64,000 nt of DNA from Sphingobium naphthae (GCF_020782235.1 NZ_JAJGNO010000004.1:186001-250000); one strand, 5' to 3'; counted from the stretch's first letter, positions 1 to 9,018 are shown. Notes: a model not told the origin generated them from the sequence alone. A program made the numbers and translations.

Positions 1-734
1 CGTTCGACGACAAGGGCGTGGTCGACGCCGCCAACATCCTGTCGCCGCAGCAGGAACAGGCGCTCAGCAGCAAGCTGATCGCGCAGAAGCAGGCGAGTGG
101 CCGATCGCTGGTCGTCGCCACCATTCCCGACCTGCAGGGCTATGACATCGCCGACTATGGCTATCGCCTCGGCCGCGCCTGGGGCATCGGCGACAAGGAC
201 AGCAATGGCGCGCTGCTGATCGTCGCGCCTGCCGAACGCAAGCTGCGGATAGAGGCGGGCTACGGCCTGGAAGGCGTCCTCACGGACGCTCTTTCCTCGC
301 AGATCGTCCGCACCGTCATCGCCCCGCGCTTCAAGGCCGGCGACATGCCGGGCGGGATCGACGCGGGCGTGGATGCGATCACCGGCCTCCTGGCCTTGCC
401 GCCCGACCAGGCGCGGGCGCAGGCCGCCAAGGCGGAGGAAGCGGCCCGCCGCAGCGACGATGGCGGCGGCGGCATCATCGGCTTCTGGATCATCCTCTTC
501 ATCGTCTTCTTCGTCGTGCTGCCGATGCTGTCCCGCGCGCGGGGCGGCGGCCGGCGCTACCGGCGCGGCGGCAGCGCCCCCGTCATCATCTGGGGCCCGG
601 GGCTCGGTTCAGGCTGGGGCTCGGGTGGAGGCTCTGGCGGGTCGAGCTGGGGCAGCGGTGGCGGCTGGGGCGGCGGTGGCGGCTTTTCGGGCGGCGGCAG
701 CTTCGGCGGCGGCGGCGCGTCGGGGGATTGGTGA
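1..734 (+). CDS. TPM-domain membrane protein, 5' end outside the window
   Basis: The reading frame is open from base 3 to a TGA at 732-734 and has no convincing start, so the N-terminus and its expected signal peptide lie upstream of the window. The visible part is a TPM domain (YgcG/Psb32 family; features such as ADYGYRLGRAWGIG and LRIEAGYGLEGVLTD). A hydrophobic helix follows (GIIGFWIILFIVFFVVLP), then a very Gly/Ser-rich tail. In this family the TPM domain faces the periplasm and the helix anchors it; its role is unclear, with proposals ranging from phosphatase to envelope-protein handling. It overlaps the next gene, also TPM-like, by TGATG, so the two are probably co-translated. Confidence 0.85.
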   Translation, partial: FDDKGVVDAANILSPQQEQALSSKLIAQKQASGRSLVVATIPDLQGYDIADYGYRLGRAWGIGDKDSNGALLIVAPAERKLRIEAGYGLEGVLTDALSSQIVRTVIAPRFKAGDMPGGIDAGVDAITGLLALPPDQARAQAAKAEEAARRSDDGGGGIIGFWIILFIVFFVVLPMLSRARGGGRRYRRGGSAPVIIWGPGLGSGWGSGGGSGGSSWGSGGGWGGGGGFSGGGSFGGGGASGDW

Positions 735-1411
735 TGCAGCTTCATCTGACCCAGGCCGACCATCAGCTGGTCTCCGCTGCCGTAGCGGAGGCGGAGGCGC
801 AGACATCGGGCGAGATCGTCACCATCGTCGCTCGGCGGTCCGACAACTATCATGATGTCGGCTATAGCTGGGCGGCGGGCGCGACCTTCACCCTGCTGGC
901 GCTGGCGGCAGCGTTTCCGGGCTGGCTGCGCGATCTGCTCTCTGCCCTGCTGCTCGATTGGGAGCATGAGCTGCCGGACTGGGAATTGCTGACCGGGCTG
1001 CTCGGCCTGTCGTTGCTGACCTTCCTTGGCGTGCGCTATGCGCTGGCGATCATGCCGCTGCGCATGCGCCTGACACCCCGCGCCACGCGCGCGCGCCGCG
1101 TGCGCCGCCGCGCGATCCTGCTGTTCCGCACCGCCGCCGAAGCGCGCACGCATGGCCGCACCGGCGTGCTCATCTATCTCTCGCTCGACGAACATCGCGC
1201 CGAAATCGTCGCCGACCGCGCGATCAACGAAAAGGTGGCGCCCGAAGCCTGGGGCGAAGCGATGGCGGCGCTGATCGACGCCATCCGGCAGGATCGCGCG
1301 GGCGAGGGTCTGGCCGCCGCCGTCCGCCAGGTCGGCGTGGTGCTCGCCGCCCATTTCCCGCGCGCCGACGATGACATCAACGAACTTCCCGACAGGCTGA
1401 TCGAATTATGA
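734..1411 (+). CDS. TPM-domain membrane protein
   Basis: This 225-residue protein starts at the ATG overlapping the previous stop (TGATG). The N-terminal part (SAAVAEAEAQTSGEIVTIV) and the later GVLIYLSLDEHRAEIVADRAI stretch are typical of the TPM fold. Here the domain is split by an inserted hydrophobic hairpin of about two membrane segments (residues roughly 45-115). It ends with a short acidic tail. It sits between another TPM protein and a Nudix hydrolase in a tightly overlapping set of genes. The family call is firm but the function is unknown. Confidence 0.8.
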   Translation: MQLHLTQADHQLVSAAVAEAEAQTSGEIVTIVARRSDNYHDVGYSWAAGATFTLLALAAAFPGWLRDLLSALLLDWEHELPDWELLTGLLGLSLLTFLGVRYALAIMPLRMRLTPRATRARRVRRRAILLFRTAAEARTHGRTGVLIYLSLDEHRAEIVADRAINEKVAPEAWGEAMAALIDAIRQDRAGEGLAAAVRQVGVVLAAHFPRADDDINELPDRLIEL

Positions 1412-1950
1412 CCGACCCCGACCGCGACCTGCCCGAACAGATCATGTGGGCCGGCCGCTTCATCACCGCCAAAACGCGCGGGCGATGGGAATATGTGTCG
1501 CGCGCGCGCGGCATCCACGCCGCGGTCATCCTGGCGATCGACGAGGCCGAAGACGGCCGCCACGTCCTGCTGGTCGACCAATATCGCGTCCCGCTCGGCC
1601 GCCGCTGCATCGAACTGCCCGCCGGCCTGGTCGGCGACGAGCAGGAGGGCGAGGAAGCCAGCCTGGCCGCCGCCCGCGAGCTGGAGGAGGAGACGGGATA
1701 CAGGCCCGAACGCCTGGAACGGCTCGGCGATTTCTGCGCCTCGCCCGGCATGGTCTCGGAAGGCTTCACCCTCTTTCGCGCCCATGGCCTGGTCAGGACC
1801 GGCGAAGGCGGCGGCGTCGCCGAGGAGGACATTCTGGTCCACCGCGTGCCGCTCGACCGCATCGCCGATCATGTCGCCGACTGGCGGGCGCAGGGCTATG
1901 CGATGGACGTGAAGCTGCTGCTGCTGCTGGGCGCGGGCATGGTCGCCTGA
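1408..1950 (+). CDS. Nudix hydrolase, ADP-ribose pyrophosphatase-like
   Basis: The start overlaps the preceding stop by ATGA. The 180-residue protein carries a complete Nudix box from G76 to Y98, with E82, R90, E91, E94, E95 and G97 matching GX5EX7REUXEEXGU. The segment just before it (VDQYRVPLGRRCIELPAG) is characteristic of the ADP-ribose/ADP-sugar pyrophosphatase branch, which uses Mg2+ to cleave nucleoside diphosphate sugars in the cytoplasm. The substrate cannot be fixed from sequence alone. Confidence 0.85.
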   Translation: MTDPDRDLPEQIMWAGRFITAKTRGRWEYVSRARGIHAAVILAIDEAEDGRHVLLVDQYRVPLGRRCIELPAGLVGDEQEGEEASLAAARELEEETGYRPERLERLGDFCASPGMVSEGFTLFRAHGLVRTGEGGGVAEEDILVHRVPLDRIADHVADWRAQGYAMDVKLLLLLGAGMVA

Positions 1951-1960
1951 CGGCGCGGCC

Positions 1961-2461
1961 TCACGGCACCCGATACCAGTCCGCCACCCGGTCGAGCGCC
2001 AGCGTCAGCACCAGCTTGCCCGCGCGGCTCGGCCAGCCGAGCGCCTTTTCCGCCGCCGCCAGCCCCTCTCCGGCGCAGGCCACGCGCCAGAGAATGTCGG
2101 CGAGGCCCGGCCCCGCCGCCCTGATCGCGCCGTCGAACCGCTCGCGCGCCGCCATTTGCGCCAATGTCGGGTCGATCGCGCGGCCCGGCCCGCGCCGTCC
2201 GCCCGTTGTGGGCGCCGCATCCCACCGCATCGTCACCCGCGCGCCCAGCCCCGCCCGCTCCCAGTCGGCGCGCAGCGTGTCGCCCGCGACGAAATGCCGT
2301 TCGCTCAGCCGCCCTCGCGCCCGCAGCCAGGACAAGGGCGATTCGCCCAGATGCACCAGCACCCGCTGCCGCGCGCCGTCGGGCCCCTCGATCATCTGTT
2401 CGACATGGCTGGCCACCGGCATCTCCTTCGCTGCGGGAATCGACAGCGAAGCACTTGCCAC
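1961..2461 (-). CDS. DUF6456-type protein, possible DNA-related role
   Basis: This 166-residue protein ends in a helical region (GPGLADILWRVACAGEGLAAAEKALGWPSRAGK) resembling the C-terminal domain of alphaproteobacterial DUF6456 proteins, which often have helix-turn-helix character. It is transcribed divergently from the HTH/S24-like regulator at 2515. The GTG start at 2461 has no clear ribosome site. An ATG 39 bases downstream lies directly on a GGAG, so the true start is uncertain. Confidence 0.55.
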   Translation of the reverse strand: MASASLSIPAAKEMPVASHVEQMIEGPDGARQRVLVHLGESPLSWLRARGRLSERHFVAGDTLRADWERAGLGARVTMRWDAAPTTGGRRGPGRAIDPTLAQMAARERFDGAIRAAGPGLADILWRVACAGEGLAAAEKALGWPSRAGKLVLTLALDRVADWYRVP

Positions 2462-2514
2462 GGGGGATAATCTGTAGGAAAGGGAAAACCAAATAGGTTA
2501 TCCGACGAGGCGCT

Positions 2515-3078
2515 ATGATCACCCGCATCCGCGAGGTCCGCAAGGCGAAGGGGCTGACGCTCGAACAGGTGGGCGCGCTGTGCGATCCGCCCACCACCGC
2601 GCAGACCATCGGCCGGCTGGAAACCGGAACCCGCACCGTGTCGGTCAAATGGCTGAACCGCATCGCCCTGGCGCTGGGCGTCACCAGCGCGGAACTGGTC
2701 GCCTTGCCGGGGCAGAGCGAAATCGCCGTCGCCGCTCTGCTGGGCCCCGATGGCGTGCGCGCGCCCACCCGCCCGCTCGCCTTTCCCCCGCCGATCGCCG
2801 CCGATGGCATGGTGGGCGTCCATGTCGGCGCCAGCATCGGCGACTATCGCGCGGGCGACGCCATCTGGTGCCGCCGCATCGCGCCGCCCGATTATGGCGC
2901 GGCGCTCAACCGCGACGTGCTGCTCCCTCGCCCCGCCGGCCGCTTCCTCTTCGGCCGGCTGATCGGACGCGAAGGCGATCGGCTGCAACTGCTCCCGCTC
3001 GGTTCGGGCACGCGCCAGCTGGTGGTCACCGACCCGCCCTGGGCGGCCGTTGCCGAACAGCTCGTCCGACGTCTCTAG
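2515..3078 (+). CDS. XRE-type HTH regulator with S24/LexA-like C-terminal domain
   Basis: Residues 1-60 form an XRE-type helix-turn-helix (RIREVRKAKGLTLEQVGAL, then IGRLETGTRTVS). The C-terminal half (GDAIWCRRIAPP ... RFLFGRLIGREGDRLQLLP) resembles the beta-rich S24 domain of CI/LexA-type repressors. I cannot identify a convincing Ser/Lys catalytic pair. The 53-base gap to the divergent DUF6456-like gene presumably holds its promoter. It could be a stress or prophage-type repressor retained by the host; its targets are unknown. Confidence 0.75.
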   Translation: MITRIREVRKAKGLTLEQVGALCDPPTTAQTIGRLETGTRTVSVKWLNRIALALGVTSAELVALPGQSEIAVAALLGPDGVRAPTRPLAFPPPIAADGMVGVHVGASIGDYRAGDAIWCRRIAPPDYGAALNRDVLLPRPAGRFLFGRLIGREGDRLQLLPLGSGTRQLVVTDPPWAAVAEQLVRRL

Positions 3079-3135
3079 CCATTCCGCCGCTCCGCGCTTA
3101 ACCATGCGTCAAAGCTGTGCATCGAAAGAGGGGCC

Positions 3136-4308
3136 ATGACACTCAACGTCCTTACGCTGTCGACCCTCTTCCCCGACATGAGCCGGCCCAATTTCGGCGT
3201 GTTCGTCGAACGCCAGGCGCGCGAGCTGGCCAGTCGCCCGGACGCCGACGTGACGGTGATCGCGCCGGTGGGCGTCCCCTATTGGCCGCTCTCGCTCGCC
3301 CCCCATTATGCCGCGCTGCGCGCGCTGCCGCGCAAGGAGCGCTGGCGCGAACTCACCGTCTATCGCCCGACCTTCCGCATCTTGCCCAAGATCGGCGGCC
3401 GCACCAATGTCGGCGCCATGACCCGCGCCATCCTGCTGCTGGTGCGCCGCCTGCACGCCGAAAAGCCCTTCGACGTCATCGACGCCAGCTTCTTCTTTCC
3501 CGACGGCCCGGTCGCCCGCCGCCTCTCCAGGGCGCTGGGCATCCCCTATTCGGTCAAGGCGCGCGGCGCCGACATCCATTATTGGGGGACGCAGCCGGGC
3601 ACGCGCAAGCTGGTGCGCCAGGCCGCGGACGACGCCGCCGGCCTGCTTGCCGTATCCGACGCGATGCGCCGGTCGATGGCGCGCATGGGCATCGATGCCG
3701 ACAAGATCCGCGTCCATTATACCGGGGTCGATCTCGACACGTTCGAACTGATGGACCGCCAGGCGGCCAAGGCCGCGCTCGACTTCAACGGGCCGGTGGT
3801 GCTCAGCGTCGGCGCGCTGATCCCGCGCAAGGGGCAGGACCTGCTGGTCCGCGCCCTGCCGCAGCTGCCCGACGTCACGCTGCTGCTCGCAGGCCAGGGC
3901 CAATATCGGCGCACGCTCGAAACGCTGGCGCAGGATCTGGGCGTGGAGCGGCGGATCGGCTTCCTGGGATCGGTCCCGCATCACAAGCTGCCGCGCATCT
4001 TCGCGGCCGCCGACGTGATGGCGCTGCCATCCGAATCGGAAGGGCTCGCCAATGCCTGGGTCGAATCGCTCGCCTGCGGCACGCCCATCGTCATCAGCGA
4101 TGTCGGCGGCGCGCGCGAACTGCTCGACCGGCCGGAGGCGGGACGGATCGTCGATCGCGATCCCGACGCGATCGCCGCCGCGATTCGCGCGATCCTGGAT
4201 GATCCGCCCGCCCAGTCGGCGGTGCGCGAAGCCGCACTGCGCTTCACCTGGCAGGCCAATGGCGACGCGCTGCTCGCGCATCTTCAATCCATCGCCGCGT
4301 CCGGCTGA
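3136..4308 (+). CDS. glycosyltransferase family 4
   Basis: This 390-residue GT-B fold enzyme probably transfers a sugar from a nucleotide-sugar donor during surface polysaccharide synthesis. The N-terminal acceptor domain begins with LNVLTLSTLFPDMSRPNFG. The C-terminal donor domain shows VLSVGALIPRKGQDLLVRAL and the GT4 E-x7-E segment in ESEGLANAWVESLACGTPIV. Its last 25 bases overlap the convergent molybdoenzyme gene. The specific sugar is not predictable. Confidence 0.88.
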   Translation: MTLNVLTLSTLFPDMSRPNFGVFVERQARELASRPDADVTVIAPVGVPYWPLSLAPHYAALRALPRKERWRELTVYRPTFRILPKIGGRTNVGAMTRAILLLVRRLHAEKPFDVIDASFFFPDGPVARRLSRALGIPYSVKARGADIHYWGTQPGTRKLVRQAADDAAGLLAVSDAMRRSMARMGIDADKIRVHYTGVDLDTFELMDRQAAKAALDFNGPVVLSVGALIPRKGQDLLVRALPQLPDVTLLLAGQGQYRRTLETLAQDLGVERRIGFLGSVPHHKLPRIFAAADVMALPSESEGLANAWVESLACGTPIVISDVGGARELLDRPEAGRIVDRDPDAIAAAIRAILDDPPAQSAVREAALRFTWQANGDALLAHLQSIAASG

Positions 4309-5939
4309 GGATCGATCGGCAACAGCCGCGCCCGCCCGTCGGGCGTCGGGAAGCGTCCTTCGTCGAACGGCACCTCTCCCCAGCGCCAGGGGGTCAGCTC
4401 CGCATAGGCCGGATTGGAAATCGGCGCATGCCGCTTCAGGTTGAGCAGCCGGTCGCCCGCATTGCGATAGGCGGTCAGGCGCACATGCTCGCGATAAATG
4501 TCCGCAGGCCGCTCATAATGAAAGGCATCGCCCCAACCCATCGCCTGGGCCATGCGCGTCAGCATCCACCATAGCGGCCGCGCCTCGCCCGGCAGGTCGA
4601 ACAGCCGGCGCTGGCGGCTGACCAGCCGGTCCAGCGCCGTCATCGTCCCGTCCTGCTCGATTCCCACCGGCGCGGGGAGCAGCGCGGTCCAACCCTGCGC
4701 CGCCGCCTCCGCCCGATGCGTCGCACGGATCGACAGGCCGACCAGCGATCGGGCCTGCGCCAGCCAGCTTTCCGCCGCGGGATCTTCCCCGATGCTGATC
4801 AGCGCTCGCACCGATCCGTCCCGCATCGCGCGCAACAGCGCCTCCCCTTCCAGCCCCGGGGCCTGCGCCATCGCGCGCGCGCCCCAGAAGAGCCCGGTGC
4901 CGCCCAGCGCTTCGGCGTCGAAGCCGCGATGCGCCGCCAAGCTGTCGGCCATGCAGCCGACCTCCCGCGCCCCCATGCCGTTCGCCGCCGGCTCCAGCGC
5001 GAACGGCCCCGCGCCCGGCCGCCCGATCCGACCCGTCGCCACATGCAGGTTCAGCGCCGCCGCCGCCACCGCGGCATCCTTACCCCCAAATAGCGACAGC
5101 GCTCGCGCGTCCGCCGCCCACAGGTCGTAAAAGTCGCGCACCAGCTGCGGCGCCAGCCCGCAGGCCCGCGCCACCGACCAGATGTCATGGCCGGGCCGCA
5201 GCGCATCCCAGAAACCATCGGGCGCCGCGACCCCGCGCGCCAGCCCTTGCGCATCGACCAGGCCGGCATCGCGGCAATGCAGCAGAAGCCCGCGCAGCAA
5301 CGGGGCCAGCGCAGCGCGCGGGGCGGGCAGATGCAGGTCCGGGTCCAGCCCCGCCCCCTCCTCCGCCGCGCCGATCACCACCAGCCGCGCGCCGCTATCC
5401 CCCCGCGCCGCCTGCACCCGGTCAACCAGCACGGGATGATCCCGCGTCGCCGCGTCGCCGATCATCAAGATGGTCGCCGCCCGGCCGACATCCTCATAGC
5501 TGGCCGGCATCACATCCTCGCCATAGGCGGCGCGCTGCACGGTCGCGATCGCCCCGCACCAGGGCGCATGGATGTGCGCGGACCCGAAAAAGCCTTTCAG
5601 CAGCTTGTTGGCGACATAATAATCCTCGGTCGGCAGGGCGCCGCCGACATGCAGCGCAATGCTGCCTGGCCCATGGCGCGCCAGCACCGCCGACAAACGC
5701 CGCGCCAGCTGCGCGATCGTCTTGTCCCATGGCTGGCGTCGCCCGTCGACGAGGGGGTGCAGCAACCGCCCGTCCAGCGCCCGCTCCTCCTGCAGCCGTT
5801 GCGCCCGCGCGCACAGCAGCCCGCCATTGGCGGGATGAGTCGCATCGCCCTCCAGATGCAGGCCACGCTCCTCGCCCGTCACCGCGCGAATGCCGCAGCC
5901 GACCGCGCATTGTCCGCACAGGCTTCGCACGATCGCCAT
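4284..5939 (-). CDS. molybdopterin oxidoreductase, nitrate-reductase-like, lacking the C-terminal domain
   Basis: The 551-residue protein begins with a [4Fe-4S] motif (LCGQCAVGCG, fourth Cys in GLLCARAQ). The MopB catalytic core follows, with TEDYYVANKLLKGFFGSA and a cysteine in HAPWCGAIATV at the position of the Mo-ligating Cys of NasA/NarB-type nitrate reductases. The sequence ends just after FPTPDGRARLLP, which in the family marks entry into the molybdopterin-dinucleotide-binding C-terminal domain. That domain, about 120-150 residues, is absent. The 3' end overlaps a convergent GT4 gene. It sits beside the molybdate transporter genes. It may be an active variant, may need a partner subunit, or may be decaying. 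Confidence 0.82.
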   Translation of the reverse strand: MAIVRSLCGQCAVGCGIRAVTGEERGLHLEGDATHPANGGLLCARAQRLQEERALDGRLLHPLVDGRRQPWDKTIAQLARRLSAVLARHGPGSIALHVGGALPTEDYYVANKLLKGFFGSAHIHAPWCGAIATVQRAAYGEDVMPASYEDVGRAATILMIGDAATRDHPVLVDRVQAARGDSGARLVVIGAAEEGAGLDPDLHLPAPRAALAPLLRGLLLHCRDAGLVDAQGLARGVAAPDGFWDALRPGHDIWSVARACGLAPQLVRDFYDLWAADARALSLFGGKDAAVAAAALNLHVATGRIGRPGAGPFALEPAANGMGAREVGCMADSLAAHRGFDAEALGGTGLFWGARAMAQAPGLEGEALLRAMRDGSVRALISIGEDPAAESWLAQARSLVGLSIRATHRAEAAAQGWTALLPAPVGIEQDGTMTALDRLVSRQRRLFDLPGEARPLWWMLTRMAQAMGWGDAFHYERPADIYREHVRLTAYRNAGDRLLNLKRHAPISNPAYAELTPWRWGEVPFDEGRFPTPDGRARLLPIDPQPDAAMD

Positions 5940-6056
5940 GGTCAGCGGGCTTTGCGGCGGCGATCGGACATGCCTCGCCTCCTAGCCCATTGAGGGGCGG
6001 GACAAAAGTGCGCCCTGCGCCTTGCCCTGGCGCGGCAGGATGGACAGATAGGCGTC

Positions 6057-6827
6057 ATGATGATTCTGCTGCTGCGCGCCTTCGCCCTTCTCGCCCTGCT
6101 TTGCGCGCCCCTGGCGCCCGCCGCCGCGCAGCAGCGCGGCCCGTTGCTGCTCGCCGCCGCCAGCATGCAGGAAGCGATGACCGCCGCCGCCGACGCCTGG
6201 GCCGCGCGCGGCCATCCCCGCCCGGTGCTATCCTTTGCCGGCTCGTCCGCTCTTGCCCGGCAGATTCGCGCCGGCGCACCCGCCGACCTCTTCGTCTCCG
6301 CCGATGAAGACTGGATGGACGATGTCGAGAAAGCGGGTCTGGTCATGCGCGGCACGCGCGCCAACCTGGCGGGCAACCGGCTGGTGCTGGTGCGCCCCGC
6401 CAACACGCGCCTATCGCTGCGCATCGGGCGCAACATGCCGATCGCGCGCGCGCTCGGCGACGGCCGGCTCGCCATGGCCAATCCCGACAGCGTGCCCGCG
6501 GGCAAATATGGCAAGGCGGCGCTCACCGCGCTCGGCGTCTGGCCGTCGGTGGCCCCCAAGGTGGCGCGGGCCGACAATGTCCGCGCCGCGCTGGCGCTGG
6601 TGGAGCGCGGCGCGACGCCGCTCGGCATCGTCTATGCGACCGACGCGCGCGCCGGCAATGGCGTCGCGATCGTGGGCGCCTTCCCCGAAAGCAGCCATGC
6701 GCCGATCCGCTATCCGCTCGCGCGCCTGACCGCCAGCCGGCACCGCGATGCCGAGGGCTTTCGCCGCTTCCTGCTGTCCTCGACCGGTCGCTCGATCCTG
6801 AAGCGCTACGGCTTCAGCGCACCGTGA
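6057..6827 (+). CDS. modA: molybdate ABC transporter substrate-binding protein
   Basis: This 256-residue periplasmic binding protein opens with a signal peptide (LLLRAFALLALLCAPLAPAAAQ). The ModA signatures that follow are LLAAASMQEAM, SFAGSSALARQIRAGAPADLFVSAD and VPAGKYGKAAL. It would capture molybdate or tungstate and deliver it to ModB/ModC. Unlike usual modABC operons, it is separated from modB by a HAD gene on the opposite strand. Two adjacent ATG codons (6057, 6060) are both possible starts. Confidence 0.9.
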   Translation: MMILLLRAFALLALLCAPLAPAAAQQRGPLLLAAASMQEAMTAAADAWAARGHPRPVLSFAGSSALARQIRAGAPADLFVSADEDWMDDVEKAGLVMRGTRANLAGNRLVLVRPANTRLSLRIGRNMPIARALGDGRLAMANPDSVPAGKYGKAALTALGVWPSVAPKVARADNVRAALALVERGATPLGIVYATDARAGNGVAIVGAFPESSHAPIRYPLARLTASRHRDAEGFRRFLLSSTGRSILKRYGFSAP

Positions 6828-6830
6828 CCG

Positions 6831-7577
6831 CTATTTCTGGCAGGCGATGATCGCCGCGATCACCGCCAGCGTTTCCTGCGGATCGCGCACCCGCACCGTG
6901 TCCAGCCCCAGTTGCTTGGCGGGATAGTCGTTGCCGCCCGGAAAAATGGCGTCGCCGATGAACATCATCGCATCGAGCGCGATGCCGCTCTCGTCGCGCA
7001 GCTTGCGCAGGCCATAGGCCTTGTCCACGCCCGCGCGGGTGATGTCGATCGATGTCGCCCCGCCCATGTTGATCGACAGGCCCGGCAGGCGCTGCCGCAG
7101 GTCCGCCTGGATCCGCGTGCGCTTGGCGAAATCGGGGTCCCAGGCTTCCTTGGCGTGGATCGGCGCCTGCTGGCCCAGCGCCGAAAAGGTGATCTGGCTG
7201 CCGCGATCCTCGATCCGCTCGCCCCACACCTGCTCCGGCGCGAAGCCGGTCGCTTCCAGCGCCTCGTCAAAGGCCTCCAATATCGTCGCCTTCTGCGCCT
7301 CGTCGAACAGTTCGGCATAGACCGGGCGCCAGCCGCCATCGCCATGGGTGTAGAGCTTGGTTCCGGTCGTCGGCATCAGCCACAGCCGCGACAGATCGGC
7401 CCGCGCGGGCAGGCGGCTCGCCACCTGCTTGTCGAATTGCGGCCAGTCGCCGCCTGAAATCACCGCGACATGCGCGACGGTCAGCAGGTCCGCCAGCGCC
7501 TCGCCCATCTCCGCCTCCAGCGGCTGCTTGCTCAGCGCCAATGTTCCATCGAGGTCGAAGGCGATCAGTGATTTCAT
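6831..7577 (-). CDS. HAD-IIB family phosphatase, phosphomannomutase-like
   Basis: The ATG at 7577 follows an AGGATAG site and gives 248 residues. HAD motif I is LIAFDLDGTLA near the N-terminus, motif II is in VAVISGGDW, and the C-terminal motif IV region is MMFIGDAIFPGGNDYP. The C2-type cap and the closing GDxxxxGGND pattern match the HAD-IIB branch that includes eukaryotic-type phosphomannomutases and sugar phosphatases. The gene lies inside the mod locus on the opposite strand. No molybdate role is indicated, and the substrate is probably a phosphosugar. Confidence 0.82.
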   Translation of the reverse strand: MKSLIAFDLDGTLALSKQPLEAEMGEALADLLTVAHVAVISGGDWPQFDKQVASRLPARADLSRLWLMPTTGTKLYTHGDGGWRPVYAELFDEAQKATILEAFDEALEATGFAPEQVWGERIEDRGSQITFSALGQQAPIHAKEAWDPDFAKRTRIQADLRQRLPGLSINMGGATSIDITRAGVDKAYGLRKLRDESGIALDAMMFIGDAIFPGGNDYPAKQLGLDTVRVRDPQETLAVIAAIIACQK

Positions 7578-7706
7578 GGCGCTATCCTGTCGAAGGGCGG
7601 CTGGTCGTCGCGGCGGCGCTACACCAGCGCCCGCGCCCTTCGCAACCTCGCTAACCATTGCCGCGCTTTCTTGACGCGCGCGCGCTAATCCCTCACGCAG
7701 CGCGCC

Positions 7707-8411
7707 ATGGACTTCTCCCTGTCGCCGCAGGACTGGACGGTCATCGGCCTGTCGCTCAAGGTCAGCCTGGTCGCGGTCGCCGCCATGCTGCCGATCGCCT
7801 TCGCGCTCGCCTGGGTGCTGGCGCGCTGGCGCTTTCCGGGCAAGCTGCTGCTCGACGCGCTCGTGCACCTGCCGCTGGTGGTGCCGCCGGTCGTCACCGG
7901 CTGGCTGCTGCTGCTGCTCTTTGGCATCAACGGCCCGATCGGCAGCCGGCTCGACCAGTGGTTCGGCGTCACCCTGCTGTTCCGCTGGACCGGCGCCGCG
8001 CTCGCCGCCGCGATCATGGCGATGCCGCTGATGGTCCGCGCGATGCGCCTGTCGATCGAATCGGTCGACCGCCGGCTGGAGCAGGCGGCGCAGACGCTCG
8101 GCGCCTCGCCCCTGCGCAGCTTCCTCTCCATTTCGCTGCCGCTCTCGCTGCCCGGCGTGTTCGCCGGCGCGATGCTGGGCTTTGCCCGCTCGATCGGCGA
8201 ATTCGGCGCGACCATCACCTTCGTGTCCGACATTCCCGGCGAAACCCGGACCCTCCCCATCGCCATCTATGCCGCGCTTCAGGTGCCGGGCGCCGAAACG
8301 GCGGTCAGCCGCTTCGCTCTCATCTCGGTGCTGCTTTCGCTCGGCGCACTGCTGATGTCGGAAATCCTCGCGCGCCGCGCCACGCAGGGGCGCATGCCTC
8401 ATGTCCTTTGA
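7707..8411 (+). CDS. modB: molybdate ABC transporter permease
   Basis: The 234-residue inner-membrane protein has about five or six hydrophobic helices. It carries the ABC-permease EAA loop that contacts the ATPase (EQAAQTLGASPLRSFLSISLP, then GFARSIGEFGATITF). These features match ModB. Its 3' end overlaps modC by 11 bases, indicating translational coupling. Confidence 0.92.
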   Translation: MDFSLSPQDWTVIGLSLKVSLVAVAAMLPIAFALAWVLARWRFPGKLLLDALVHLPLVVPPVVTGWLLLLLFGINGPIGSRLDQWFGVTLLFRWTGAALAAAIMAMPLMVRAMRLSIESVDRRLEQAAQTLGASPLRSFLSISLPLSLPGVFAGAMLGFARSIGEFGATITFVSDIPGETRTLPIAIYAALQVPGAETAVSRFALISVLLSLGALLMSEILARRATQGRMPHVL

Positions 8412-9018
8412 CATCGCCGTCCGCCGCCGGCTGGGCGATCGCGACATCGCGCTCCAATGCCGGGCCGACGCGCGCCTCATCGCCCTGATCGGCCCGTCGG
8501 GCGCAGGCAAGACCAGCCTCCTCAACATGATCGCCGGCCTGCTGACACCGGATGCCGGCCATATCCGGATCGACGGCGAAACGCTGTTCGACAGCGCGGC
8601 GCGCATCGACCTGGCGCCCGCCGATCGCCATGCCGGCTATCTCTTCCAGGATGTGCGTCTCTTCCCCCACATGCGGGTCGATCGCAACCTGCGCTATGGC
8701 CGACGCCCGGGCGGCAGCCTCTCGCAGGCGGAAGTGCTGGATTTCCTCGGCATCGGCCATCTGCTCCACCGCATGCCGGCGACGCTGTCAGGCGGCGAGG
8801 CGCAGCGGGTGGCGATCGGCCGCGCGCTGCTGTCGGCCCCGCGCTTCCTGCTGATGGACGAGCCCCTGTCCGGCGTCGATCGCGCCCGGCGGGAAGAAAT
8901 CATGCGCCTCATCGAACGGCTGCGCGACGACATGCGGCTGCCGATCCTCTATGTCACGCACGACCTGCGCGAAGCCGAACGCCTTGCCGACCGCATCGTC
9001 GAAATGCCCGACACCTGA
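8401..9018 (+). CDS. modC: molybdate ABC transporter ATP-binding protein, short form
   Basis: All ABC ATPase elements are present in 205 residues: Walker A GPSGAGKTS (31-39), Q-loop Q83, signature LSGGEAQR (129-136), Walker B FLLMDEP (149-155) and H-loop His187. The protein ends right after the nucleotide-binding domain, so the C-terminal MOP/TOBE molybdate-sensing domain found in most ModC proteins (about 350 residues) is missing. It should still energise ModB, but feedback control by bound molybdate would be lost. Confidence 0.88.
   Translation: MSFDIAVRRRLGDRDIALQCRADARLIALIGPSGAGKTSLLNMIAGLLTPDAGHIRIDGETLFDSAARIDLAPADRHAGYLFQDVRLFPHMRVDRNLRYGRRPGGSLSQAEVLDFLGIGHLLHRMPATLSGGEAQRVAIGRALLSAPRFLLMDEPLSGVDRARREEIMRLIERLRDDMRLPILYVTHDLREAERLADRIVEMPDT

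Noticed and set aside
7578..8606. A long N-terminal extension of the HAD phosphatase
   Set aside because: The upstream part is antisense to modB and modC. The ATG at 7577 with its own ribosome site begins directly at HAD motif I.
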